NCBI GenBank assembly: GCA_964478125.1
Contig: CAYZGR010000057.1
Span: 1-20,520, forward strand
Origin: FW021-bin31 sp964478125
Lineage (GTDB): Bacteria > Bacteroidota > Bacteroidia > Chitinophagales > Chitinophagaceae
DNA length: 20,520 nucleotides
Direction of reading: 5' to 3'
Shown here: positions 7,484-15,825 of the stretch, piece by piece
How the letters are laid out: each line of letters begins with the position of its first letter
Position numbering within the stretch: position 1 is the first letter of the stretch
Translations under genes and position numbers: made by a program
Notes under the pieces: model-generated
What the model was told of the DNA's origin: nothing
What the model saw: the letters and a program-made list of their open reading frames with translations, nothing else
Databases searched by the model: none

Positions 7484-7491
7484 TAAATTTG
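7484..7491 (+). promoter_or_regulatory. -7 promoter element for ricT
   Basis: TAAATTTG is a perfect TAnnTTTG match 62 bases before the ATG at 7553. A TTTG occurs at 7468-7471 but the 12-base spacing is too short for a normal -33 element, so only the -7 part is supported. Confidence 0.45.
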
Positions 7492-7552
7492 TACTTTGGT
7501 GCTTTTAAAAGAGCATAAGGATCTTTTATTTATTCATATAAATCAGTATATT

Positions 7553-8728
7553 ATGCCATGTGGAAGTTGTGGTACTGGAGCAGATGGGAAACCGGCAGGA
7601 TGCAGAAGTAATGGGAGCTGTGCCAGTGGAGGATGTAACCGGCTCAATGTTTTTGACTGGCTTGCGGATATTCCTTTAAGTGATCAGGCAGCCCCTTTTG
7701 ATATAGTTGAAGTAAGCTTTAACCGAGGAAGTAGAAAGGATTTTTATAGAAACATTACCCATCAGATCTTCCGGAAGGGAGAATTGGTGGCAGTGGAAGG
7801 TGTGAACGGATTTGATGTGGGAGAGGTCTCCCTTTCCGGGGAGCTCGTACGCCTTCAGATGAAAAAGAAACGGGTTAAAGATTCTGCTGATATTAAGAAA
7901 CTCCTTCGTGCAGCCACGGATTACGATCTGAGTAAATTGCGTACCAACAAAAAACGGGAAAAGGAAATGCTTATCCGCTCCCGCATTTTAGCCGGGGAAC
8001 TGAATCTGGAAATGAAGCTTTCTGAAGTAGAGATTCAGGCAGACGGTAAAAAAGCTACTTTTTTTTATACTGCAGATGCCCGGGTGGACTTCAGGGAGCT
8101 CATACGCGTTTATGCGTCTGAATTCCGCCTTAAGGTAGAGATGCGCCAGATAGGAGCCCGTCAGGAGGCTGCTAAATTGGGAGGGATCGGCTCATGTGGG
8201 AGAGAGCTTTGCTGCTCTACCTGGCTGACTAATTTTAAATCGGTCAGTACAACCGCTGCACGTTATCAAAACCTTTCCATTAACCAAAGCAAGCTTTCCG
8301 GACAATGCGGCCGGTTGAAATGTTGCCTTAATTTTGAATTGGATACCTATCTGGATGCCTTAAAGCACTTTCCAAAAGATGCGGATTCTTTGGAGACCAA
8401 ACTGGGTGTGGCGTATCTTCAGAAAAGAGATATTTTTAAAAACTTGATGTGGTATTCCTATAAGGAGAGTCATACGCTGTATCCCCTTACGATCGAACGG
8501 GTTCTCGAAATTAAAGAGCTCAATAAAAAGGGAATGAAACCGGAAGAGTTAAAACCGGTTATTCTGGAAACCAAGAGAGGAGATGAAGAACATACTTTTG
8601 TGGACGTGGTGGGGCAAACCAGCCTCAATACGCTGGGAGGAATAGGTAATCGCAGAAAAAAGAAAAACCACGGCAAATCATTTAGGAGAAAAGGCGGAAG
8701 AGGAAAAAATAACAGGAGCCGGCATTAG
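7553..8728 (+). CDS. ricT: RicT/PSP1-domain regulatory iron-sulfur protein
   Basis: Homologue of B. subtilis RicT (YaaT), part of the RicA-RicF-RicT complex that binds Fe-S clusters and influences RNase Y-dependent mRNA processing; the role in Bacteroidota is less clear. ATG 7553 (391 aa) is preferred over a TTG at 7496, because it begins with the Cys-rich head MPCGSCGTG; cysteines fall at 3, 6, 17, 23 and 28. The PSP1 core follows: EVSFNRGSRKDFYRN, LVAVEG, ADARVDFRELIRVYA and the paired motifs GGIGSCGRELCCSTWL and SGQCGRLKCCLNFE. The C-terminus is a strongly basic tail rich in Gly, Arg and Lys (last 30 residues) that may bind RNA. The gene next door is convergent, so ricT is last in its transcription unit. 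Confidence 0.88.
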   Translation: MPCGSCGTGADGKPAGCRSNGSCASGGCNRLNVFDWLADIPLSDQAAPFDIVEVSFNRGSRKDFYRNITHQIFRKGELVAVEGVNGFDVGEVSLSGELVRLQMKKKRVKDSADIKKLLRAATDYDLSKLRTNKKREKEMLIRSRILAGELNLEMKLSEVEIQADGKKATFFYTADARVDFRELIRVYASEFRLKVEMRQIGARQEAAKLGGIGSCGRELCCSTWLTNFKSVSTTAARYQNLSINQSKLSGQCGRLKCCLNFELDTYLDALKHFPKDADSLETKLGVAYLQKRDIFKNLMWYSYKESHTLYPLTIERVLEIKELNKKGMKPEELKPVILETKRGDEEHTFVDVVGQTSLNTLGGIGNRRKKKNHGKSFRRKGGRGKNNRSRH

Positions 8729-8729
8729 T

Positions 8730-8795
8730 CCCTCCGGCAGGTAGCCGGCTGTGCTTGTTATACGGTAGTCAAAAACGGAGGGGAGGTTTTTATTA
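8730..8795 (+). terminator. Probable terminator of ricT
   Basis: CCCTCCG (8730-8736) can pair with CGGAGGG (8776-8782), soon followed by a T-run (8787-8791). Inside the loop a second hairpin, CCGGC-AGGTA-GCCGG (8734-8748), competes with the outer stem. The element lies between the convergent ricT and saccharopine dehydrogenase genes. Confidence 0.45.
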
Positions 8796-8834
8796 TTTTG
8801 GGTAAGTCCAGGGATTCAGAAATACCTATACAGG

Positions 8835-10145
8835 TTAAAAAATTTCAAAGCAAATGCCTTCCTGCTCTAATTCCTTAAGGACGGGAAGGTATACGAGCGG
8901 ATGGGTGGGAATATGAAGTCCTGTTAACCTGATCTTACCGGTTAAAAGAAGCTTGGCCAGGATCCCAAGAGGTAAACCTACGGTTTTGGCAATAGCCGTT
9001 TCTGTATTGTTCTCTCCTTTTACTTTCAAAAGGCTTTTTAAGATCTGTTCTTCTCCACGCTTTCCGGTATAAGAAATCCGGTGCAGCATGATGACCATAT
9101 CTTTATCTTCCGGCCTTAGTGTGAATTTTTCAGAAAGCAGTTCCAGCAGGAGGTCTCCTGAAGTTTGTATTCCCTTGTTGATTAAACGGTCATCCAATAA
9201 GCCCAGGAATGCAAATTGTTGGCGAATGAACCGGCTGTCGTCGTATATTTTTGAGGATGTATTTCCGGATATTCGGGATTGTCGTACGGCCGTATCTAAC
9301 CATTTCCTATAGGTAAGATGATCGGTTTTAAACTTTTGAGTAGTGTCTGTTAGTCCGAGAGACACAATCATTTGCCAGCCTTCACAAAAATCAGGGTGGC
9401 GTAAGGTGGCTCTTAGTATGGAAGGAACCTCATCAAGGCCATACAACCGGGCATAACGTTCTGAGTTTCTGTTAGGGTAATATGCGAGGCGGTCCATTCC
9501 CGGAATAGCTATTGTTTTGTAACTGCCAAATAAGGTTTCATAAGGAATCGTTTGGATCTTTCCCCCTTCTCTGTATGCCGCCCCATTTTTCCCTGAGGTG
9601 ATCAAAGACGCAGGGCTCCATGATATCTTGTAATGCCAGGGGTTATCATCGCTCTCCGGCGCTACCAGGGCGCCGCAGAAGCTTTCAAAGGAGGTAATAT
9701 ACCCTGCCTTTTTTCGGATTTCTTCTATGGCGCTCATAGCTGACATATGATCTATACCCGGATCCAAACCCATTTCTCCCATTAACAGGATCCCGGCTTT
9801 CTCAATATCTTTTTTTAAGTGCTGAATCTCCGGAGAAATATAGGAAGGGGTGAGTAATGTTTTCTTAAAAGTAATGCAGTCCCTGGCGACGAGCGCGTGT
9901 AAAGCGGAAGGTAAGAGGGAAATGACGAGATCAGCTCTTGAAATATACTCTTTCCGTTTTTCAGGATCTTTGATATTGAATGACCGGACGGCAGCCCGCT
10001 GAGTAGTTCCTGTTTTTTTTCTTGCACTTGCGGGGTCCCGATCGACGATTATCAGATAGGCATCCAGTTTTTTTGCTTCTTTGATAAGATAACGGATAAG
10101 CGCTGTCGCTGATTTACCGGCTCCCAGGATCAGAATATTTTTCAT
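8835..10145 (-). CDS. Saccharopine dehydrogenase-like NAD(P)-dependent oxidoreductase
   Basis: Rossmann-fold oxidoreductase of the LYS9/saccharopine reductase family, 436 aa from ATG 10145. The N-terminus has the dinucleotide motif ILGAGKSA, then IVDRDP and ADLVISLLPSALH. The saccharopine dehydrogenase C-terminal domain shows GEMGLDPGIDHMSAM, a CGALVAPESDDNPW motif and SWSPASLI. In this family saccharopine is cleaved to glutamate and aminoadipate semialdehyde; lysine degradation by the saccharopine route is the likely role here, but no other lysine gene is visible. A TTG at 10172 could extend it by 9 codons, but a near-consensus -7 box (CATATTTG, minus strand, 10177-10170) overlaps that codon, so ATG 10145 is better. 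The gene is divergent from gyrA. Confidence 0.85.
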   Translation of the reverse strand: MKNILILGAGKSATALIRYLIKEAKKLDAYLIIVDRDPASARKKTGTTQRAAVRSFNIKDPEKRKEYISRADLVISLLPSALHALVARDCITFKKTLLTPSYISPEIQHLKKDIEKAGILLMGEMGLDPGIDHMSAMSAIEEIRKKAGYITSFESFCGALVAPESDDNPWHYKISWSPASLITSGKNGAAYREGGKIQTIPYETLFGSYKTIAIPGMDRLAYYPNRNSERYARLYGLDEVPSILRATLRHPDFCEGWQMIVSLGLTDTTQKFKTDHLTYRKWLDTAVRQSRISGNTSSKIYDDSRFIRQQFAFLGLLDDRLINKGIQTSGDLLLELLSEKFTLRPEDKDMVIMLHRISYTGKRGEEQILKSLLKVKGENNTETAIAKTVGLPLGILAKLLLTGKIRLTGLHIPTHPLVYLPVLKELEQEGICFEIF

Positions 10146-10266
10146 AAGAACGGTTGTTGAATCGGGTTTCAAATATGAAGATAAAAAAAGGGGAAGAGAG
10201 TGAAAAATAAATATAAGATTTGAATAAGAATCTCATAATTCCTTTCATTACTGGCGCTAAAAGCCG

Positions 10267-10274
10267 TATCTTTG
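10267..10274 (+). promoter_or_regulatory. -7 promoter element for gyrA
   Basis: TATCTTTG is a perfect TAnnTTTG match. A weak TTTC-type -33 lies at 10243-10246 with a 20-base spacer. It predicts a leader of about 75 bases before gyrA, which contains the hairpin at 10294-10320. Confidence 0.5.
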
Positions 10275-10293
10275 TGCATCTTTTCAACCGTTA

Positions 10294-10320
10294 TGCTGTT
10301 TTTTTAACTATAAAATAGCA
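10294..10320 (+). promoter_or_regulatory. Hairpin in the gyrA leader
   Basis: TGCTGTTTT (10294-10302) pairs with AAAATAGCA (10312-10320), nine pairs including one G-U, with a 9-base loop. It is AT-rich and of modest stability. It lies between the predicted start site and the gyrA ATG. A regulatory role is only a suggestion. Confidence 0.3.
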
Positions 10321-10355
10321 GGGAGAATAAAAAAGAGTATAACCTTGTAAAATTT

Positions 10356-12950
10356 ATGGAAGAAAACAATCTGGAAGAGCAGGGAGGACGCATTATTCCG
10401 ATCAATATTGAGGAACAAATGAAGTCTGCCTATATTGATTATTCCATGTCGGTAATAGTGGGCCGGGCGCTCCCTGATGTACGCGATGGTTTAAAGCCTG
10501 TGCATCGGAGGGTACTGTTCGCGATGCAGGGACTGGGACTGACCCATAGTAAACCCACTAAAAAATCTGCCCGTATTGTCGGGGAAGTGTTAGGTAAATA
10601 CCATCCTCATGGAGATACTTCCGTATATGATGCGATGGTGCGCATGGCCCAGCCGTGGAGCATGCGGTATACCCTGGTATTCGGACAGGGGAATTTCGGC
10701 TCTCAGGATGGCGACGGTCCGGCAGCCATGCGATACACCGAGGCCCGGTTAAATGAGATCGCTGAAAACATGTTGGACGATATCAATAAAGATACCGTTG
10801 ATTTTACGCTCAATTTTGACGATACACTTGAAGAACCTGTCGTATTGCCCAGCCGGATTCCCCAGTTGCTGGTCAATGGCTCCTCGGGTATTGCCGTGGG
10901 AATGGCTACCAATATGGTTCCACATAATTTATCTGAGGTCATTGACGGCTGTGTCGCATACGTGGAGAATAAGGATATTTCTATTGAGGAACTGATGCAA
11001 CATGTGCCGGCGCCCGACTTTCCTACGGGCGGCATCATTTATGGTATGGACGGTGTAAAAAAAGCCATGCATACCGGCCGTGGAAGGGTAGTGGTTCGCG
11101 GTAAGGTTGAGGTAGAGACTACCGCATCCGGCAGGGAACAGATCATTATTACGGAAGTACCCTACCAGGTGAGCCGCGATGCTCTGGCCGAGAAGATCGG
11201 CGTCCTGGTGAATAATAAAGTAATAGAGGGGATCACTCATGTAGCCAACCAATCCAATAAAGAAGGGACACGCATAGTGATTGACCTGAGAAAAGATGCT
11301 ATTTCACAGGTCATTATTAACCAATTGTATAAATACAGTGAGCTGCAAACTTCCTTTGGGATCAACAATGTAGCCCTGGTCAATGGCCGTCCGCAAACGC
11401 TGAATCTGAGATCACTGATAAAAGAATTTATTGATTTCAGGCATGAAGTAGTGGTCCGCCGGACAAAATACGAGCTCGGAGAAGCAGAAAAACGGGCCCA
11501 TATATTGGAAGGTTATCTTATAGCGCTTGATCACCTGGACGAGATTATTGCCCTTATCCGCAACTCCACTACACCGGATGATGCAAAGACGGGTTTGATG
11601 GAAAACTATCAACTATCCGAAATTCAGGCCAAGGCCATCCTTGAACTGCGTCTTCAGCGCCTTACCGGTATGGAACGCGATAAAATTAAAGAAGAATATG
11701 TAGAGATCGGTAAGCTGATCGAACGGTTGAGAGAGATATTGGGTAATGAAGAACTGCGTATGCAGATCATCAAGGATGAACTGTTGGAAGTGAAGAAGAA
11801 GTTTGGTGATGAGAGAAAAACCGATATTGAGTATCGTGCCGATGAAATGAGTATTGAAGATATAATTGCCCGGGAAGATGTGGTCATTACAGTTTCCAAT
11901 CTGGGGTATATCAAGCGCACGTCCGTGGAGAATTACAGGCAGCAAAGAAGAGGAGGCCGTGGCGTAATTGGCGGGAAAGCCCGTAATGAAGATTTTATTG
12001 AGCACCTGTTTATTTCTTCCACCCACCATACTCTTTTGTTCTTTACTGAGCAGGGCCGCTGTTTTTGGTTAAAAGTATACCAGATCCCTGAAACAGAGCG
12101 GCAGGGGAAGGGGCGTGCCATTCAGAATCTCATCAGCATTCCCCCAAATGATAACATCAGAGCTATAATTGATGTGCGGGATCTGAAAGATGAAGACTTT
12201 GTGGAAAACCATTACATACTTCTGGCTACACGGCAGGGTATTATAAAGAAAACCAGGTTAAAGGACTTTTCACGCCCCCGGCAGAATGGCATTAATGCCA
12301 TAACCATAAATGAGGGAGATCAGTTGCTTGCAGCCGAAATGACGGATGGCGACAGTTTCGTCATGATGGCCGTGCGTACGGGTCGTTCCATACGTTTTCA
12401 TGAAGAAAAGGTACGGCCTACGGGCAGAGGAGCCATTGGCGTTCGCGGTATTGAAGTAGACCCCGGTGGAGATGAGGTAATTGGTATGATTTGTGTAGAA
12501 AAGGAGACCGTAAACGGGCCTAAAACCATACTGGTCGTTTCTGAAAATGGCTTTGGCAAACGTACGGTAATAGGGGACTACCGCATTACCAACCGGGGTG
12601 GGAAAGGGGTGAAAACCCTAAATGTCACGGCAAAAACCGGAGCACTCGTTGCTATACTGGCGGTTGAAAATACCGATGATTTGATGATCATCTGCAGGTC
12701 GGGGATTGCTATACGTATGGCGGTTGAAGGAATCCGGGAAGCCGGGCGTGCCACGCAAGGCGTCAGGCTGATCCGGCTGGATAAGGAAGATACAATTGCA
12801 GCAGTAGCTCCTATACATGAAGAAGAAAAAATGGTAGAAGAGGAGGAAGAAGAGCATCCTGAAAGCAACACTTCCGCATCAGTGGAAGATTCGGAGGGGA
12901 ATAAAGAAAAAGATCCGGAAAATAACCGGGATCCGGAAGCGGACGAGTAA
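10356..12950 (+). CDS. gyrA: DNA gyrase subunit A
   Basis: Breakage-reunion subunit of the GyrA2B2 complex that introduces negative supercoils. The 864-aa protein has the N-terminal signature MSVIVGRALPDVRDGLKPVH, the quinolone-determining region KYHPHGDTSVYDAMVRMAQP, and the catalytic Tyr127 in AAMRYTEAR. Thr88 and Asp92 sit at E. coli positions 83 and 87; Thr is a natural residue here in many bacteria and is not by itself evidence of resistance. The gyrase-specific GyrA box reads QRRGGRG (530-536), which separates it from ParC, and the C-terminal beta-pinwheel repeats follow. The last 40 or so residues are a very acidic tail. It has its own promoter and is divergent from the saccharopine dehydrogenase gene. 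Confidence 0.98.
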   Translation: MEENNLEEQGGRIIPINIEEQMKSAYIDYSMSVIVGRALPDVRDGLKPVHRRVLFAMQGLGLTHSKPTKKSARIVGEVLGKYHPHGDTSVYDAMVRMAQPWSMRYTLVFGQGNFGSQDGDGPAAMRYTEARLNEIAENMLDDINKDTVDFTLNFDDTLEEPVVLPSRIPQLLVNGSSGIAVGMATNMVPHNLSEVIDGCVAYVENKDISIEELMQHVPAPDFPTGGIIYGMDGVKKAMHTGRGRVVVRGKVEVETTASGREQIIITEVPYQVSRDALAEKIGVLVNNKVIEGITHVANQSNKEGTRIVIDLRKDAISQVIINQLYKYSELQTSFGINNVALVNGRPQTLNLRSLIKEFIDFRHEVVVRRTKYELGEAEKRAHILEGYLIALDHLDEIIALIRNSTTPDDAKTGLMENYQLSEIQAKAILELRLQRLTGMERDKIKEEYVEIGKLIERLREILGNEELRMQIIKDELLEVKKKFGDERKTDIEYRADEMSIEDIIAREDVVITVSNLGYIKRTSVENYRQQRRGGRGVIGGKARNEDFIEHLFISSTHHTLLFFTEQGRCFWLKVYQIPETERQGKGRAIQNLISIPPNDNIRAIIDVRDLKDEDFVENHYILLATRQGIIKKTRLKDFSRPRQNGINAITINEGDQLLAAEMTDGDSFVMMAVRTGRSIRFHEEKVRPTGRGAIGVRGIEVDPGGDEVIGMICVEKETVNGPKTILVVSENGFGKRTVIGDYRITNRGGKGVKTLNVTAKTGALVAILAVENTDDLMIICRSGIAIRMAVEGIREAGRATQGVRLIRLDKEDTIAAVAPIHEEEKMVEEEEEEHPESNTSASVEDSEGNKEKDPENNRDPEADE

Positions 12951-12964
12951 AGGTTGATTATTTT

Positions 12965-12972
12965 TATATTTG
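12965..12972 (+). promoter_or_regulatory. -7 promoter element for the TPR gene, very short leader
   Basis: TATATTTG is a perfect TAnnTTTG match only 13 bases before the ATG at 12986, so the mRNA leader would be about 8 bases. No TTTG -33 element is seen at the usual distance; that position falls in the end of gyrA. Confidence 0.5.
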
Positions 12973-12985
12973 CAAAAAAAAGTTT

Positions 12986-14260
12986 ATGAAATCCAAAATA
13001 GCGCTCTTAACAGCATTAGTAGCCACCCTTGCTTTTTCAGAAGCGATGGGCCAGAATAAAAACGTTCGTAAAGCTCAAAGCAGCTATGATGACGGCAATT
13101 TGAAAGAAGCCAGGTCTTTTATTAATATGGCTGCACAAGACTCAAAAACTTCAGATAAGGCCAAAACATGGTATCTGAAAGGAGAGATCTATTACGGTTT
13201 ATCTAAAAAAGATAGCCTGAGTGAAACAGGAGAGGCCTATCGCGATACGGCTTTCGAAGCTTTCAAAAAGTGCCTGAAGCTGGATCCGAAGTATACGACG
13301 ATGCTGCTTACCAGCTATAAACCATTAAGCGATCTGTATGTGGACTATTGGAAATACGGGGCCAATGGTTTCAATAACAAAAACTATAAAGCAGCTCTGG
13401 GTGCTTTTAAAAATGTGAAAAAAGTAAATGATTATATGCAAAGCCTGGAGTTGGGAATGGGAAGCAAGATAGATACGATGGCGATCCTTAATATTGGGAA
13501 TGCGGCTTATAATCTTGGCAAGAAGGATACAGCGGTAAAATATTATCAACGCCTTGCAGATATTGATTATAAAAAGGAATCATTTGTTTATAAGGTGCTT
13601 CTTCAGCAATATCGTGATAAAGATGAAGATAAATATTTTGCTGTCCTGGAGAAAGCAAAAAAATTGTTTCCCTCAGATCAGGACTTTACCAACGAAGAAA
13701 TTAATTATTACAACGAAAAGGGAGAGACCGATAAGCTGATCGGTAAATTGAAGGATGTAGTAGAAAACGATCCTCAAAATTACAACGCGACCCTGAACCT
13801 GGCCATCTCTTACGACAATCAGGCCAATCCAAAGAGCACCGGCGATTCAACGGCAACAATTCCCGATAATCACGATGAACTATTTCAGGAGGCAGAAAAG
13901 TATTATAAAAAGGCTATAGACTTAAAACCGGATGGTTATGCTGCAAATTTCAATCTGGGCTTGATGTATTATAATGCCGCCGCTCATATCGGTTCGATGC
14001 TGGGAAGCCTTGAAGGGAATGACAAAAAGAAGCAGGATTCTCTTGTTAATGTGCAGAATCATTATCTGGATGAATCTTTGCCTTATCTGAATAAAGCTTA
14101 TACCATTCTGGATGCCAAAGATTCCTTAACGCCCAACGAGATGGTAGCTTATAAGAATGCCATTATCGGCTTGCAGGGCGTTTATGCCCGTCAAAGCAAA
14201 ATGGACAAATACAACGAGCTCAAGAAGAAGCTGGAGGCTGCGGACAGCAAGGCACAGTAA
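12986..14260 (+). CDS. Exported tetratricopeptide-repeat protein
   Basis: A 424-aa periplasmic protein with a clear signal peptide: MKSKIALLTALVATLAFSEA followed by MGQ, with cleavage near the Gln. The rest is helical and carries several TPR-like units, for example around AWYLKGEIYY-type KTWYLKGEIYYGL, AILNIGNAAYNLGKKDTAVKYYQRL and EKYYKKAIDLKPDGYAANFN with GLMYYNAA after it. TPRs are protein-interaction scaffolds; no enzymatic domain is visible. It follows gyrA by 35 bases but seems to have its own promoter, and it converges on ispE. Exported TPR proteins of this kind are common in Chitinophagaceae. A specific role cannot be given. Confidence 0.85.
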   Translation: MKSKIALLTALVATLAFSEAMGQNKNVRKAQSSYDDGNLKEARSFINMAAQDSKTSDKAKTWYLKGEIYYGLSKKDSLSETGEAYRDTAFEAFKKCLKLDPKYTTMLLTSYKPLSDLYVDYWKYGANGFNNKNYKAALGAFKNVKKVNDYMQSLELGMGSKIDTMAILNIGNAAYNLGKKDTAVKYYQRLADIDYKKESFVYKVLLQQYRDKDEDKYFAVLEKAKKLFPSDQDFTNEEINYYNEKGETDKLIGKLKDVVENDPQNYNATLNLAISYDNQANPKSTGDSTATIPDNHDELFQEAEKYYKKAIDLKPDGYAANFNLGLMYYNAAAHIGSMLGSLEGNDKKKQDSLVNVQNHYLDESLPYLNKAYTILDAKDSLTPNEMVAYKNAIIGLQGVYARQSKMDKYNELKKKLEAADSKAQ

Positions 14261-14299
14261 AAATAAAATATATTTGATAATCTGGTGGTTATTAAGTGA

Positions 14300-15112
14300 T
14301 CAAAAGCTTTGGACGATGCTGCCTTTAAAAGGGAAATCCGAAGGATCAACTGCTTCCTTGAATAAGCCGTAAACAGAGGCTCCGCTTCCACTTAAGGAAG
14401 TATAAATGGCCCCTTTTGAGTAGAGGACTTCTTTTATTTCCTTTAAGTAAGGGTGCTGTTTAAAAACCGGTTTCTCAAAATCATTCACGATGGTTTTGCT
14501 CCATGTGGCAAGGGGCTGTTTGATAAGGGATACAAGAGGAACGGCTTGTGGGGAAGGATGGATCTGGCGATAGGCCTCCCCGGTATGGACTTGCACGGGC
14601 GGACAAATGAGGAGCAGATGGTGTTTTTGAATAACATCAAAGTCCAGGGGCTCCAGAATTTCCCCTTTTCCTTTTGCCAGACAGGCCTTGTCCTGGGTAA
14701 AAAAGCTGCAATCGCTTCCTAACTGTGCCGCATAATGAAGGAGTTGATGTCCTGACAGCGCCAAGTTACATTCCTTGTTTAAAGCCCGAAGCATCCAGGC
14801 CGCGTCCGAGGATCCCCCTCCGAGGCCGGCGCCTGTGGGGATCGCTTTATGTAGAAAGATATCAAAATCGGGGATTTCCGGAAAGTCCTTTTTTAAAAGA
14901 TAATAGGCCTTCAGGCAGAGATTATCCTCTAATTCTCCTTTTACAGGAAGGCCGGATAAATGCAATCGGGTGGCCGAAGACCGGATGAGTTCCAGCGCAT
15001 CAGAGAAGGGAACCGGATAGAACAGACTGCATAAATTATGAAAACCATCCGGTCTACGGTTTAAGACCCGTAACCCGATATTGATCTTGCAGGGAGGAAA
15101 TACAACCATCAA
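14300..15112 (-). CDS. ispE: 4-diphosphocytidyl-2-C-methyl-D-erythritol kinase
   Basis: GHMP-family kinase of the non-mevalonate (MEP) isoprenoid pathway; it phosphorylates CDP-methylerythritol at the 2-hydroxyl. The 270-aa chain has the N-terminal PPCKINIGL with catalytic Lys9, RRPDGFHNL, the ATP-binding PTGAGLGGGSSDAA at about 92-105, LGSDCSFF with catalytic Asp134, and the C-terminal SLSGSGASVYGLF. A second ATG three bases in (15109) is an equal alternative start. It begins 11 bases after the stop of the bifunctional nuclease gene and is very likely co-transcribed with it. The downstream TPR gene converges with only 39 bases between. Confidence 0.95.
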   Translation of the reverse strand: MMVVFPPCKINIGLRVLNRRPDGFHNLCSLFYPVPFSDALELIRSSATRLHLSGLPVKGELEDNLCLKAYYLLKKDFPEIPDFDIFLHKAIPTGAGLGGGSSDAAWMLRALNKECNLALSGHQLLHYAAQLGSDCSFFTQDKACLAKGKGEILEPLDFDVIQKHHLLLICPPVQVHTGEAYRQIHPSPQAVPLVSLIKQPLATWSKTIVNDFEKPVFKQHPYLKEIKEVLYSKGAIYTSLSGSGASVYGLFKEAVDPSDFPFKGSIVQSF

Positions 15113-15123
15113 AAAAATGCTGA

Positions 15124-15711
15124 TTAATCTTCTTTTCTTCCGTTGATCTCATCACGAATGGCGATCGCTTTGATATAATCTTCTCTTTCCAATACCTCTT
15201 TGAGCAATTGGTTCAGTTCTTCCATACTTAGCTTACTGAGGTCCTGGTCCTCACTATGGCTGGGAGCGGCAGGTTCTTCCTTCTTTTTTTTGCCTGATTC
15301 CTCCATGCTGATACCTGCCTGCTCAAGAATACTTTCGTAGGTATAGATAGGACAACCAAAACGAACAGCCAGCGCCAGTGCATCCGAAGTACGGGAGTCT
15401 ATTTCAATCGTATCTTGTTTATCAGTGCAAATGAGTTTTGCATAAAAAATACCGTCGCTCAGGTTGCTGATAATTACTTCTTTCAAATGTACTTCAAATG
15501 CCTCCATAAAGTTTTTCATCAGATCATGCGTAAGAGGACGGCTCGGTTGCATTTTCTCGAGGGCGACGGCTATGGCCTGCGCCTCAAATCCGCCTATAAC
15601 TATGGGCAAGCGGCGCAGTCCGTTGCTTTCCCCTAAAACTACTGCATAAGAATGGGTCTGTGTAATGCTGTGCGAAAGGGCAACAATCTCCAGTTCTACT
15701 TTTTTTTTCAT
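15124..15711 (-). CDS. Bifunctional nuclease family protein (DUF151) with C-terminal UVR motif
   Basis: 195 aa. Residues 1-135 form the BFN/DUF151 domain: VVLGESNGLRRLPIVIGGFE, RPLTHDLMKNFMEAF, SDGIFYAKL and DSRTSDALALAVRFGCPIY. Plant and bacterial relatives have been reported to cleave RNA and DNA, but the bacterial role is poorly known. After a charged linker (about 136-160, rich in Lys, Glu and Pro) the tail MEELNQLLKEVLEREDYIKA and the following residues match the UVR motif of UvrB/UvrC, a coiled hairpin for protein contact. BFN plus UVR fusion is common in Bacteroidota. The gene lies between etfA and ispE on the same strand. A strong hairpin sits 11 bases before its ATG. Confidence 0.9.
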   Translation of the reverse strand: MKKKVELEIVALSHSITQTHSYAVVLGESNGLRRLPIVIGGFEAQAIAVALEKMQPSRPLTHDLMKNFMEAFEVHLKEVIISNLSDGIFYAKLICTDKQDTIEIDSRTSDALALAVRFGCPIYTYESILEQAGISMEESGKKKKEEPAAPSHSEDQDLSKLSMEELNQLLKEVLEREDYIKAIAIRDEINGRKED

Positions 15712-15722
15712 AACGATCCTGC

Positions 15723-15739
15723 TTTCCGGGTACCGGAAA
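15723..15739 (-). promoter_or_regulatory. Inverted repeat next to the start of the bifunctional nuclease gene
   Basis: TTTCCGG-GTA-CCGGAAA, a perfect 7-bp stem with a 3-base loop, centred 20 bases upstream of the ATG at 15711. It could be a protein-binding operator or an RNA hairpin that affects translation start. Confidence 0.45.
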
Positions 15740-15770
15740 AGTTGTGAAGTTAAATAAAAAATAGCGGTTA

Positions 15771-15800
15771 AAAAAGCACTACTTTCCGAGACTGCTTTTT
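15771..15800 (-). terminator. Possible terminator downstream of etfA
   Basis: AAAAAGCA (15771-15778) pairs with TGCTTTTT (15793-15800), an 8-bp stem with a 14-base loop. On the minus strand it lies 25 bases after the etfA stop and ends in a T-run. Low GC in the stem makes it modest; if real it separates etfBA from the nuclease-ispE unit. Confidence 0.45.
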
Positions 15801-15825
15801 GAGAACAATTTGATAAATGCCGATT

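Noticed and set aside
7496..7552. TTG start for ricT
   Set aside because: It lies within a few bases of the -7 element, and the family begins with the Cys-rich MPCGSCG head at 7553.
10602..10640. Possible quinolone resistance in gyrA (Thr at the E. coli Ser83 position)
   Set aside because: Thr at this site is a natural residue in many susceptible bacteria and Asp is kept at position 87, so nothing indicates resistance.
11613..12029. 138-aa minus-strand frame inside gyrA
   Set aside because: Antisense shadow of gyrA, no family features.
12677..12700. Short palindrome GATGATCATC in gyrA
   Set aside because: Ten bases of self-complementary sequence within conserved coding sequence is within chance expectation.
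13725..13745. 6-bp stem ACCGAT/ATCGGT in the TPR gene
   Set aside because: A 6-bp stem is expected many times by chance in 20 kb.
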